From Pseudoduganella rivuli (GTDB lineage Bacteria > Pseudomonadota > Gammaproteobacteria > Burkholderiales > Burkholderiaceae_D), in contig NZ_WKJJ01000014.1 in NCBI RefSeq assembly GCF_009674485.1, forward strand, positions 1 to 64,000: a stretch of 64,000 nt of DNA, given 5' to 3'. The stretch's first letter is position 1. Each line of letters begins with the position of its first letter. The notes beneath the pieces were generated by a model that saw nothing but the letters and a program-made list of their open reading frames with translations, was not told where the DNA came from and ran no database searches. The position numbers and the translations under genes are program-made. Below are positions 11,813 through 19,836 of the stretch, piece by piece.

Positions 11813-11841
11813 TTGACAAATATTCGGCCGAGGAATAGTGT
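11813..11841 (+). promoter_or_regulatory. promoter of the receiver-domain gene
   Basis: Perfect -35 TTGACA (11813-11818), 17-bp spacer, -10 TAGTGT (11836-11841), about 75 bases ahead of the start. The spacer contains AAATATTCGGC (11818-11828), which also occurs at 11753-11763, 65 bp upstream: a possible operator pair. Confidence 0.55.
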
Positions 11842-11920
11842 TGCTGAAGCGGATGCACGAATGGGCGGCCCGTGTCTTGATACAGTGCACGCCGACGACA
11901 GATTAGCCACAGGAATGTGC

Positions 11921-12640
11921 ATGAACGTGAAAGAAGATAGCAGCCCCGACTGGATGATTGAAGAGGATGCGCCCGCCGGCGCGGACCCGAATGGCGCTGC
12001 CGTCCCCGCCCCGTGGCGGGTGCTGATTGTCGATGACGATGTCGACGTCCATGTGGTGACGAAGTTTTCCCTCAGCAATGCCTGCTTCCAGGGCCGCCGG
12101 CTCAGCTTTTTGCACGCCTATAGCGGCGATGAAGCGCTGACGGTGTTGCGAAATAACCCCGACGTGGCGCTCGTGTTGCTGGATGTGATCATGGAAACCA
12201 GCGAAGCGGGATTGAAGGTGGCGCGCCAGATCCGTGATGACTTGCATAACAAGCTGGTGCGCATTGTCCTGCGCACGGGGCAGCCGGGCCAGGCGCTGGA
12301 ACACAGCATCATCCTTGATTACGACATCAACGATTTCTGGTGCAAGAGCGACCTGACGACGCGCAAGCTGTTCACCACGGTGATTTCATCGCTGCGCAGT
12401 TATGCGGGGTTGATGGATGCGGAACAGCGCATTGTGGCGCTGCAGACGCAACTGGCGCGCCAGGTCGGCTTCACGCTCGATGGCGAGAACCGCATCGTTG
12501 ACGCCAATGCCCGGGCCGCCGCGCTGCTGGGCGTGGCGCGCGAAGAGCTCGTTGGTGGACAGGTAAGCGCGGTGGCGCCAAATGATGTCGACAGCGCCGC
12601 CAATGCCGCGCCGGCAAAACACTGGATACGCATACAGTAG
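11921..12640 (+). CDS. response regulator receiver protein with truncated PAS-like tail
   Basis: 239 aa. Receiver domain at about 22-160 with acidic pocket 'VDDDVDVH' and phosphoacceptor Asp in 'VLLDVIMET'. 'VLRTGQPGQA' and 'DYDINDF' are typical of the receiver found in DUF3369 response regulators. Instead of DUF3369 and an output domain, only about 75 residues follow: a short coiled segment and the beginning of a PAS domain ('VGFTLDGENRIVDANARAAALLG') that ends abruptly. AGGA at 11911-11914 supports ATG 11921 over 11915. The gene lies between the two structured repeats and has no adjacent kinase. It may act as a phosphate sink or adaptor, or be a truncated remnant. Confidence 0.8.
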   Translation: MNVKEDSSPDWMIEEDAPAGADPNGAAVPAPWRVLIVDDDVDVHVVTKFSLSNACFQGRRLSFLHAYSGDEALTVLRNNPDVALVLLDVIMETSEAGLKVARQIRDDLHNKLVRIVLRTGQPGQALEHSIILDYDINDFWCKSDLTTRKLFTTVISSLRSYAGLMDAEQRIVALQTQLARQVGFTLDGENRIVDANARAAALLGVAREELVGGQVSAVAPNDVDSAANAAPAKHWIRIQ

Positions 12641-12712
12641 TTATCTGCGGCGATTTTGCCGCGATTTTTACGGCATCGTGCCGTCATCCGCTTTGCCGGA
12701 CACGCTAAGTGG

Positions 12713-12902
12713 CGGATTGATAAGCGCTTTTTATGATATCCACAAACAGTGTGGATATCTTTGTGGAAAAGCCCCTCTTGACAGCCCGCACGGCCTGCAA
12801 CCATGCGGGTTTCAATAAACTGCCCGTTCAAATGGCAGAAAACCCCGCCTTTAAAATCAAGCACTTACAACAGCACTGAAATCATCGCGAAAATTTTTTG
12901 CA
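12713..12902 (+). repeat. structured intergenic element, copy 2
   Basis: Second direct copy, filling most of the gene-free stretch 12641-12948. Hairpin A (12735-12759) keeps a 10-bp stem and 5-base loop, but its two outermost pairs are swapped (C-G to G-C and T-A to A-T) and its loop is entirely different. Hairpin B (12820-12838) changes a T-A pair to C-G and a T.G to C-G. The block 12762-12784 is almost identical to copy 1, as is GCGGGTTTCAA (12805-12815). An extra stem CCCGCA/TGCGGG (12785-12790 with 12804-12809) is present only here. The first box reads ATATCCACA, which is not a DnaA consensus. Confidence 0.8.
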
Positions 12903-12948
12903 GGCTCCACGCGAAATGTGCATAAGTACGGCTGACCTGGCGTCCCGG

Positions 12949-13173
12949 TCAGTGGGAAATGCGGCGCCGCAAATCCGGGTGCAACAGCACCCTTTCAATC
13001 ACATCCGGGTGCACGTTATTCGACTTTAAATACTCGATGGCGCACAGCGTCGAGAAACAATCCTGCACGGCGATCCCTTTATTGACGATTTCACTGCAAC
13101 GCGCATCGGTGCGCTGCTGCCCGGATTGCTGCATGGCCGACACGGGCCGGTCGATAACGGTGTGTGCTTCCAT
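12949..13173 (-). CDS. small protein, unknown
   Basis: 74 aa. GAAGGA precedes ATG 13173 at good spacing. A longer frame reading in from 13698 crosses the chromate transporter gene and is rejected. The protein is soluble with two cysteines ('RCSEIVNKG', 'VQDCFSTLCAIEYL' adds a third) and a helical C-terminus rich in His and Arg. No family recognised. Its stop lies about 50 bp from structured element copy 2. Confidence 0.6.
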   Translation of the reverse strand: MEAHTVIDRPVSAMQQSGQQRTDARCSEIVNKGIAVQDCFSTLCAIEYLKSNNVHPDVIERVLLHPDLRRRISH

Positions 13174-13257
13174 TGCTTTTCCTTCACTGTGATTGGCCCC
13201 TGACGGCCGTGAAGGGAGTATCGAACAATAAATCGCGAAGTCAAGGATAATAGCGGG

Positions 13258-13839
13258 ATGATTCCTGAAGACAATCCTGCCGATATCCGTCGGCGGCCGC
13301 AATCGCTGGCTGACCTGTTTTTTTCCTTCACCATCCTGGCGTTGCAGGGTTTCGGTGGTGTCCTGGCCGTCGTGCAGCGCGAACTGGTCGAGCGCAAGCG
13401 GTGGCTGACACAGGAGGAATTCACGGAAGAACTTGCCGTGGCACAAGTAATGCCCGGCCCCAATGTCGTCAACCTGTCGCTGGTGATCGGCGCCCGCTAT
13501 TTCGGCATGCCGGGCGCGGCTGCCGCGCTGGCCGGCATGCTGGCCATCCCCCTGCTGCTGATCATTGCGCTGGCGCTGGTGCATTCGCAATTTGCCGACC
13601 ATCCCGGCGTGGCGGGCGCCTTGCGCGGCATGGCGGCCGTCTCGGCCGGCATGATTGCCGCCACCGGCGTGAAACTGGCGGCGTCGCTGAAGCGCCATCC
13701 GCTGCCGCTGGCGTTCGGCCTGGGCATCAGCGTGCTGGCCGTGGTGCTGCTGGTGTGGCTGCGGCTGCCGCTGCTGTACGTGCTGGGCGGCCTCGGCGGC
13801 CTGTGCTGCCTGCTGACTTACCGGAGGCTCAACCGTTGA
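13258..13839 (+). CDS. chrA: chromate transporter subunit, N-terminal-type half
   Basis: 193 aa, short-chain CHR family (one six-helix half). Contains 'FGGVLAVVQRELVERKRWL' and 'AQVMPGPNVVNLSLVIG', the CHR-domain signature. Short CHR proteins work as pairs in opposite membrane orientation; the partner is the next gene, overlapping by TTGA. Exports chromate (possibly sulfate-like anions) across the inner membrane. Confidence 0.85.
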   Translation: MIPEDNPADIRRRPQSLADLFFSFTILALQGFGGVLAVVQRELVERKRWLTQEEFTEELAVAQVMPGPNVVNLSLVIGARYFGMPGAAAALAGMLAIPLLLIIALALVHSQFADHPGVAGALRGMAAVSAGMIAATGVKLAASLKRHPLPLAFGLGISVLAVVLLVWLRLPLLYVLGGLGGLCCLLTYRRLNR

Positions 13840-14414
13840 CCGCCACCATCGTCCTGACGTGGGCCGACTGGTTCAACCTGTTCGCCCATTATTTGCTGCT
13901 GTCGCTGATGTCGGTGGGCGGCGCGATTTCCACCACGGCGGAAATGCACCGCTTCCTGGTGGAACAGCACCACTGGCTGACGCCGCAGCAATTCAACGAC
14001 GCCATTGCGCTGGCACAGGCCGCGCCGGGACCGAACGTCTTGTTCGTCGCGCTGATGGGATGGAAAGTGGGCATGAACGCCGGCAGCTATCCGGCGGCCG
14101 TGCTGGGCGTGACAGTGACGATGACGGGCATCATGCTGCCCAGCACCACGCTGACCTACATGGCGTCGCAATGGCTGCACCGCAACCGCGAAAAGCGCGG
14201 CGTGCGCGCCTTCAAGCAGGGCATGTCGCCCGTGGTGGTGGGCATGCTGGTCTCGACCGGCATCATCCTGGCCACGGCCAGCGCCCAAACCGTGCAGCAC
14301 TGGCCGCTGTGGGCGCTGTCCTTTGCCGCCGGCGTGGTGATCTGGCGCACCAACCTCCACTTGTTGTGGCTGCTGGGCGCCGGCGCCGTGCTGGGATGGT
14401 TCCAGCTGGTCTGA
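13836..14414 (+). CDS. chrA: chromate transporter subunit, second half
   Basis: 192 aa, second CHR half: 'SVGGAISTTAEMHRFLVEQHHWL' region and 'AQAAPGPNVLFVALMG'. The start is TTG at 13836, overlapping the upstream TGA as TTGA, with GGAGG (13823-13827) eight bases before it; no ATG is available before the first helix. Coupled translation fits a 1:1 heterodimer. Confidence 0.8.
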   Translation: MTATIVLTWADWFNLFAHYLLLSLMSVGGAISTTAEMHRFLVEQHHWLTPQQFNDAIALAQAAPGPNVLFVALMGWKVGMNAGSYPAAVLGVTVTMTGIMLPSTTLTYMASQWLHRNREKRGVRAFKQGMSPVVVGMLVSTGIILATASAQTVQHWPLWALSFAAGVVIWRTNLHLLWLLGAGAVLGWFQLV

Positions 14415-14429
14415 GGGTGGCTGTACGCC

Positions 14430-14996
14430 TTATTCCTTGACGGATTCGATTGCGAACGACAAGGTCACTTCATCGCTGACGTGGGGCGCGTATTTGCCGG
14501 CGCCGAAGTCCGAACGCAGGATTTTCGCCACGGCGTTGGCGCCGCACGCATCTTTCTTCAGCATCGGGTGCGGCATGCACTGGAACGACGTGACCGTCAG
14601 GGTCACCGGCTTGGTCACGCCCTTGATGGTCAGGTTGCCATCCACGGACGCGACTTTGTCGCCATTGAAATTCACCTTGGTGGATTTGTAGGTGATGGTC
14701 GGGAACTTGGCCGTGTTGAGGAAATCTTCACCCTGGATGTGGTTGTTGAACGTGGCGTAGCCCGTGTTGACGGACTTGGCGTCGATGGTCACGTCCACCG
14801 AACCGGTCTTGGCGGCCTTGTCGATGGTGATCTTGCCGGTGGTGGTGTCAAAGCGGCTGACCTGGTTCGAATAGCCGAAGTGGCTGTATTCGAAGCGCGG
14901 GAAAGTGTGGGTGCCGTCAATCACATAGGTTTCCGGCGCGGCGGTGGCCGCCATCGAGATACCGGCGGCGATCAGCAGGGCAACGATTTTCTTCAT
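14430..14996 (-). CDS. YceI family periplasmic protein
   Basis: 188 aa with Sec signal peptide (cleavage after about residue 21, 'MAATAA'). Typical YceI features: 'YVIDGTHTFPRFEYSHFG', 'SVNTGYATFNNHIQGEDFLN', 'LTIKGVTKPVTLTV', and 'LRSDFGAGKYAPHVSDEV' near the end. Probably binds a polyprenoid or similar lipid. GGAG five bases before ATG 14996 chooses this start over GTG 15002. The upstream region carries an elaborate dyad promoter. Confidence 0.9.
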   Translation of the reverse strand: MKKIVALLIAAGISMAATAAPETYVIDGTHTFPRFEYSHFGYSNQVSRFDTTTGKITIDKAAKTGSVDVTIDAKSVNTGYATFNNHIQGEDFLNTAKFPTITYKSTKVNFNGDKVASVDGNLTIKGVTKPVTLTVTSFQCMPHPMLKKDACGANAVAKILRSDFGAGKYAPHVSDEVTLSFAIESVKE

Positions 14997-15056
14997 ATTC
15001 ACTCCAGTTAAGAAATTGGGAACGATTTACGTGGGAGTGATTATGACCATCGAAAA

Positions 15057-15096
15057 TTCGATTGTAAAACGGAAAATTTCCCGCATTACAATCGAA
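15057..15096 (-). promoter_or_regulatory. dyad-symmetric promoter/operator of yceI
   Basis: Perfect 11-bp inverted repeat TTCGATTGTAA (15057-15067) / TTACAATCGAA (15086-15096), concentric with an inner palindrome GGAAAATTTCC (15071-15081). On the minus strand this gives TTGTAA (15091-15086), a 19-bp spacer and TACAAT (15066-15061), a layout known from MerR-type activated promoters. A further ATCGAA-AA-TTCGAT palindrome lies at 15049-15062. The regulator is unknown. Confidence 0.5.
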
Positions 15097-15107
15097 AAAA
15101 TCGATAC

Positions 15108-16037
15108 TTACTTGCAGTCGTTGCGCATCTGTGCCTGCGACACATTACTACCAGGCGGCACGCTCTGCGTCAGCCACACGTTGCCGCCGATGGTGGAACC
15201 GGCGCCGATCGTGATGCGCCCCAGGACCGTCGCTCCCGCGTAAATCACCACATCATCCTCGACTATCGGATGGCGCGGCGTCCCCTTGATCAGCGCGCCG
15301 CTGGCATCCGCCGGGAAGCGTTTCGCGCCCAGGGTCACGTGCTGGTACAGGCGCACGCCCTGCCCCAGGATCGCCGTCTCGCCGACGACCACGCCGGTGC
15401 CGTGGTCGATGAAGAAGCTGGCGCCGATGGTGGCGGCCGGGTGGATATCGACACCGGTCTTGGTGTGGGCGATGTCGGCAATCAGGCGCGCGATGAACGG
15501 CGAGCCCAGCTTGTGCAGCAAGTGCGCAATGCGGTAATGCAGGATCGCGATGGTGCCCGGATAGCACAGCATGATTTCCGCGATCGACGTGGCGGCCGGG
15601 TCGCCCGCGAAGGCCGCATGCACGTCGGACACCAGCAGCGCCCGCACTTGCGGCAAGCCGGCGGCAAATTCGCGCGTGATGGCATACGCTTTCTGCGTCA
15701 GCGCTTCCTCATCGAACCCGTCGAATTCCGATGCGAACTGCAAGCCGCGCCGCACCTGTTCCGTCATGCGGTTCAGCGTGGTGTTGAGGGTGTCGCCGAC
15801 AAAGTAATCGATGCTTTCATCAGTCAGGTTCGGGCGGCCGTAATGGGTGGGAAACAGCACGGCGGAAATGCCGTCGACGATCGCCACCAGCGCTTCGCGC
15901 GAAGGCAATTCGCGCACCTTGCCCTGGTGACGGATATTGTGGGTCGCTTCACGCGAGATGCGCAGCTGTTCAATCACAGGGCCCAGGTTCCAGTGCGATG
16001 CGCGCACGCCGGTGCCGTCAAAGGTGTCGATGGTCAT
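15108..16037 (-). CDS. cysE: serine O-acetyltransferase (EpsC-like)
   Basis: 309 aa. Transfers acetyl from acetyl-CoA to L-serine, first step of cysteine synthesis. The N-terminal helical part (1-170) precedes a left-handed beta-helix with hexapeptide repeats: 'GVDIHPAATIGASFFIDHGTG', 'VVIYAGATVLGRITIGAGSTIG'. The active-site His is in 'FIDHGTG'. The longer helical N-terminus matches the EpsC-like class rather than E. coli CysE. Ribosome binding site poorly defined. It reads toward yceI, which has its own promoter. Confidence 0.9.
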   Translation of the reverse strand: MTIDTFDGTGVRASHWNLGPVIEQLRISREATHNIRHQGKVRELPSREALVAIVDGISAVLFPTHYGRPNLTDESIDYFVGDTLNTTLNRMTEQVRRGLQFASEFDGFDEEALTQKAYAITREFAAGLPQVRALLVSDVHAAFAGDPAATSIAEIMLCYPGTIAILHYRIAHLLHKLGSPFIARLIADIAHTKTGVDIHPAATIGASFFIDHGTGVVVGETAILGQGVRLYQHVTLGAKRFPADASGALIKGTPRHPIVEDDVVIYAGATVLGRITIGAGSTIGGNVWLTQSVPPGSNVSQAQMRNDCK

Positions 16038-16186
16038 GGCAAATATGAAAACAAGTAAAAACAGACAATTGATCAGCTTAATTAGCCGGTGGGGCCACGC
16101 GAAAGAATAATTTCATTCTTTCATATGCGAAAAGCGCATAACGGGCTGCTGACGTAAAATACCGGTCCGACAACGATACACTCCCG

Positions 16187-17374
16187 ATGAATATTCTGCT
16201 GACCGTGCTGCTGGCCGGGCTGACCATGGTGGGTCCGCTGGCCATCGACACTTACCTGCCCTCGTTCCCCGCCATTGCGCAAACCTTTGGCGCCAGCCCG
16301 ATGGCGATCCAGCAAACGCTGTCGCTGTTCCTGTTCTGCTTTGCCTTCATGATGCTGTTTTACGGCACCCTGTCCGATTCGTTCGGACGCCGGCCCGTGA
16401 TCCTGTGGTCGCTGGTGCTGTACGTGATCGCCTCCGTGGGTGCGGCGCTGGCGCCCACGTTCGGCGTGCTGCTGGCGTGCCGCATCGTGCAGGGCCTGTC
16501 GTCCGGCGCCGGTTCCGTGGTGGGCCGCGCCATCGTGCAAGACCGGTTCAGCGGCGCGGACGCGCAAAAAATCCTGGCCAACGTGATGATGGTGTTCGGC
16601 CTGGCGCCCGCCATCGCCCCCATCCTGGGCGGCTGGCTGCAGGTATCGTTCGGCTGGCGCTCGATCTTCTGGTTCCTGACCGGCTTTGGCGTGCTGATGA
16701 TCGCCGCCGTGCACCGGGGCTTGCCGGAAAGCTTGCCGGTGCAGCAGCGCCATCCGTTCCACTTCGGCGCCATCGCCCGCAATTACTGGAAAGTCGTGTG
16801 CCACCGCCAGTTCCTGCTGCTGTCGGTGGCGGTCGGCATGGCCTTCGGCGGCTTCGCGCTGTACATCGGTTCGGCCGCGTACTTCATCATGAATATCCTG
16901 CACTTGCCGGAAACCGCGTTCGCGTGGCTGTTCATCCCGCTGATCAGCGGCATGGTGATCGGTTCCGCGCTGGCGTCGAAATTCGCCCACCGCTACGCGC
17001 AAAGCACGCAAATCTGGATCAGCTATGGCTTGATGGCCGTGGCCGCCATTGCCAACGTGGCCTATAACTACATGTTCGCGGCGGAAGTGCCGTGGGCCGT
17101 GCTGCCGCTGTTCCTGTATTCGTTTGCGCTGGCGATTTCCATGCCGCCCATGACCCTGATTGCGCTGAACCATTTCCCGAATAACAGCGGCCTGGCGTCA
17201 TCGATGCAATCGTTTATCCAGATGATCCTGTTTGCGCTGGTGTCCGGCCTGCTGGCGCCGCTGCTGTTCGACAGCGCATTCAAGCTGGCCTGCGGCGTGC
17301 TGGCCTGCCTGGCTATCAGCCTGATAGCGTGGGGAATTGCGCAACACGGCGAAGAGATTTCCACAGGAACATAA
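16187..17374 (+). CDS. multidrug MFS exporter, Bcr/CflA family
   Basis: 395 aa with 12 membrane helices. 'GPLAIDTYLPSFPAIA' in helix 1 and 'GTLSDSFGRRPVILWSL' in loop 2-3 are Bcr/CflA (DHA1) signatures; 'RIVQGLSSGAGSVVGRAIVQD' is motif C-like. Likely proton-driven drug export. Divergent from cysE with a 149-bp shared upstream region. No obvious Shine-Dalgarno sequence. Confidence 0.85.
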   Translation: MNILLTVLLAGLTMVGPLAIDTYLPSFPAIAQTFGASPMAIQQTLSLFLFCFAFMMLFYGTLSDSFGRRPVILWSLVLYVIASVGAALAPTFGVLLACRIVQGLSSGAGSVVGRAIVQDRFSGADAQKILANVMMVFGLAPAIAPILGGWLQVSFGWRSIFWFLTGFGVLMIAAVHRGLPESLPVQQRHPFHFGAIARNYWKVVCHRQFLLLSVAVGMAFGGFALYIGSAAYFIMNILHLPETAFAWLFIPLISGMVIGSALASKFAHRYAQSTQIWISYGLMAVAAIANVAYNYMFAAEVPWAVLPLFLYSFALAISMPPMTLIALNHFPNNSGLASSMQSFIQMILFALVSGLLAPLLFDSAFKLACGVLACLAISLIAWGIAQHGEEISTGT

Positions 17375-17395
17375 AGGCCGTGCTACGATTTCTGT

Positions 17396-17947
17396 ATGGG
17401 AATCTCTTGTGTCGCTTATGCCGTCAGCGATGGCAATATCCGCCGGGTGCTGGCCGACCCGCCCCTCGTGTGGCGCCTGGTCGAGCCGGAAGATGCGGGG
17501 CTGTACCTCGCTGAAATCGGCTACGAAAACAGTCCGCTGGCGCCGGAAGTGCCGACCCTGGTTTACACCGGCCACGAGCGCTATCTGCTGGACCTGGACC
17601 GCCTGTGGGACGGCCTGGGCGCCTGCCTGAGGACGTGCGCACCGCGCATGCCCTGCTTCTTCGACGATGCGCAGCCGCTGGGCCACATCGACGTCGGTTA
17701 CGGCCCCGCCCTGTTTCACCGCGCGTCCGCCATGGCGCGCATTGCCGAAGCCTGCGCCGGCATCGACGAATCGCAGGTGGTGGCGGCGCTGAAGACAGCG
17801 AATTTCGAGGGGGTCTACCTGGGCGACGTGTGGGAATCGGGCAGCAACGAAGTGGCAACCTGCCTCAAAGAGTGCTACACGGAATTCCAGGCCTTCGCCG
17901 CCTTTGCCGCGCGCCACAAGCTGGGCGCCGTGATCCACATGACGTGA
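17396..17947 (+). CDS. DUF1877 (YfbM-like) protein
   Basis: 183 aa soluble protein beginning 'MGISCVAYAVS', then 'LDLDRLWDGLGACL' and a C-terminal 'VIHMT' as in YfbM/DUF1877. Function unknown. 21 bp after the MFS gene and probably co-transcribed. Confidence 0.8.
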   Translation: MGISCVAYAVSDGNIRRVLADPPLVWRLVEPEDAGLYLAEIGYENSPLAPEVPTLVYTGHERYLLDLDRLWDGLGACLRTCAPRMPCFFDDAQPLGHIDVGYGPALFHRASAMARIAEACAGIDESQVVAALKTANFEGVYLGDVWESGSNEVATCLKECYTEFQAFAAFAARHKLGAVIHMT

Positions 17948-17951
17948 GCTG

Positions 17952-17976
17952 GTGGGGCAGTTGCCAACTGACCCAC
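17952..17976. terminator. hairpin between convergent genes
   Basis: GTGGG/CCCAC and CAGTT/AACTG arms around a GCC loop (one G.A mismatch). No T-run, so termination is uncertain. The right end touches the AraC stop codon. Confidence 0.35.
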
Positions 17977-18794
17977 TACCGCCAGCAGCGGTACAGCCAG
18001 TAGTCGTCATCCTCGCTGCTGCGCCGCAGCAGTTCGCCTGGCGCCACACCCGCCAGCCGGCGTACTTCCCGGCATAGATGCGGCTGGTCCGCATAGCCCG
18101 CGTCGCCGGCCACGCGCGACCAGTCCAGCGCGCCGTCACCCGCCAGCGCGCGCGCCTGCAGCAGCGCCGCTTCCAGCCTGTCGGTGCCGCGCAAGGCCCG
18201 CATCGATTGCCCCGTCAGTTGTTTGACCTTGCGTTCGAACTGCCGTTCGCCGATGGCGCGCTGTACGCCGGCCAGCCGCTGCCGCAGCGTACGCAGCCAC
18301 GATGCGCCATGCGGCTCCGCATGGTGCGCCGGTTGCCATTGTGTCCGCAAGAACGCATCGGCCATCCGCAACCGTTCGCCATCGCCGCCGGCGGCCAGCA
18401 TGGCGTCGGCAAATGCCTGCCACGGGCTGCCCAGCACCGCGTGCAACGGCACTAACCGGTCCGCCATGGCCGGCAGCGCTGCGCCCGTCATCGCGTGAAA
18501 GGCGTCCGGATAGAAAATCACCATGAACGCGTGGACCGGTCCGGGATTCCACGTCACCCGCGGGCGGCTCAGCGGCCCGCTGACGACCACCCGGTCCATG
18601 GGCGGCGCGGCGTCGGAATCCCCGTCGTGCGCCCGGCCGTCGATAAACCACGTGACGGCGCAAAACGGCGCAGCGGGGAAATGGTTCAGCGCGGGCGTGG
18701 ACGGCGCGCCGCCCTGCGTCGTATCACGCGCAATGAAGGCGCGCACGCAGCCATGCAAGGCGGCGGGTGGCAGAATCACGTGGGTTTCGGGCAT
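17976..18794 (-). CDS. AraC family transcriptional regulator
   Basis: 272 aa. N-terminal effector half (1-170), C-terminal double helix-turn-helix: 'RKVKQLTGQSMRALRGTDRLEAAL' region, then 'DWSRVAGDAGYADQPHLCREVRRLAGVAPGEL'. This order resembles DUF6597/AraC regulators. ATG 18794 preferred over TTG 18800. Divergent from the membrane gene at 18885, its most likely target. Confidence 0.8.
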   Translation of the reverse strand: MPETHVILPPAALHGCVRAFIARDTTQGGAPSTPALNHFPAAPFCAVTWFIDGRAHDGDSDAAPPMDRVVVSGPLSRPRVTWNPGPVHAFMVIFYPDAFHAMTGAALPAMADRLVPLHAVLGSPWQAFADAMLAAGGDGERLRMADAFLRTQWQPAHHAEPHGASWLRTLRQRLAGVQRAIGERQFERKVKQLTGQSMRALRGTDRLEAALLQARALAGDGALDWSRVAGDAGYADQPHLCREVRRLAGVAPGELLRRSSEDDDYWLYRCWR

Positions 18795-18884
18795 GGGCAA
18801 TGTCGGAATTGTTCAAGACGGCCATCAGCGGGCGATTTATGCTTGCCTGAAGATTAACAGATTAACCGCCATCGAGGACCCATC

Positions 18885-19517
18885 ATGCCTGTTTTGCCGC
18901 CTGCCGCCATCGCCCGCCTGCACCGTTGTTCCGGCGCCCTGCTGGGCTCGTTCATAGCAATCCACCTCGTCAACCACCTGCTGCTGTTATATAGCCAGGC
19001 CCTGCACCGGCAAGCCATGGACGCGCTGCGGCTGGCCTACCGCTGGCCGCCCGTCGAAGCGCTGCTGCTGGCGTGTGTCGTGGTGCAGGTGGTGACCGGC
19101 GTGGCGCGTCTGCGGCGGAACGCGGCGGCAGGCGGCTGGACGCCGGCCCGCATCGCCGGCCTGTATTTGCTGTATTTTCTTGCGGTCCATACGCTGGCGG
19201 TGCTGAGCGCGCGCAGCCTGCTCAATCTCGACACCAACCTGTATTTCGCCGCCGCCGGCTTGCACGTGTGGCCCTTCGCGCCGTACTTTGTGCTGCACTA
19301 CCTGCTGGCCGTGGTGGCGGTCTTTGTGCACCTGGGCAGCGCACTGGCGCCCCGGCTGGGCATCCGCGCGCCGGCGGCGCGCACAGCCGCCATGCGCATG
19401 GCATGCGCTGCGGGCACGGCGGCGGGCGTGGCCATCGTGGCCGCCATGGCGGCCAGCCAGGTCAGGATTCCTGCCGACTATCTGGCGCCGTTTCACGCCA
19501 TCCTGCGCGCGGTCTAA
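18885..19517 (+). CDS. five-helix membrane protein, cytochrome-b-like
   Basis: 210 aa, about five membrane helices. Histidines occur inside helices ('AIHLVNHLLLL', 'FLAVHTLAVL', 'FVLHYLLAVVAVFVH'), spaced as in the haem-binding membrane anchors of succinate/fumarate reductases. I do not recognise the exact family. GAGGA eight bases upstream supports the start. Isolated from any reductase genes; divergent from an AraC regulator. Confidence 0.65.
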   Translation: MPVLPPAAIARLHRCSGALLGSFIAIHLVNHLLLLYSQALHRQAMDALRLAYRWPPVEALLLACVVVQVVTGVARLRRNAAAGGWTPARIAGLYLLYFLAVHTLAVLSARSLLNLDTNLYFAAAGLHVWPFAPYFVLHYLLAVVAVFVHLGSALAPRLGIRAPAARTAAMRMACAAGTAAGVAIVAAMAASQVRIPADYLAPFHAILRAV

Positions 19518-19529
19518 CGGGGCGCCCGG

Positions 19530-19784
19530 TCACGGCCACGGCATCGGCGTCACTTGCTCGTATTGCTTGCCGCCATGCTCCGGCGCGTCGCCCTCTTGCG
19601 TAGCCTGGCGCCAGCGCGCACGGCCCTGGCCCAGCGCAAGGATTTCCTTGCGGCCTTCGACGAAATCAGACGTGCTGAGGGGGTTTTCCTGGTCCGGCCA
19701 GTTGGCAATGGCCCAGTTTTGCAATTCTTCGTAGCGGCGCCACACTTCGCCGATGAATTGACGGCGTATCTGTTCTTCCAGCAT
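19530..19784 (-). CDS. small conserved-type protein, unknown
   Basis: 84 aa, hydrophilic, Trp- and Glu-rich. AGGAGG five bases before ATG 19784 is an excellent ribosome binding site. No recognised domain; N-terminal helix 'EEQIRRQFIGEVWRRYEEL'. Convergent with the membrane protein gene. Confidence 0.6.
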   Translation of the reverse strand: MLEEQIRRQFIGEVWRRYEELQNWAIANWPDQENPLSTSDFVEGRKEILALGQGRARWRQATQEGDAPEHGGKQYEQVTPMPWP

Positions 19785-19836
19785 GCTGGCCTCCTGCGTA
19801 AGGGTTCAGCCGCAGTGTACGACGGCCCCTGAAAGC

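Noticed and set aside
12949..13698. 249-codon minus-strand frame
   Set aside because: Most of it lies over the chromate transporter gene and has shadow-like composition. Only the last 74 codons, with a good ribosome binding site, are accepted.
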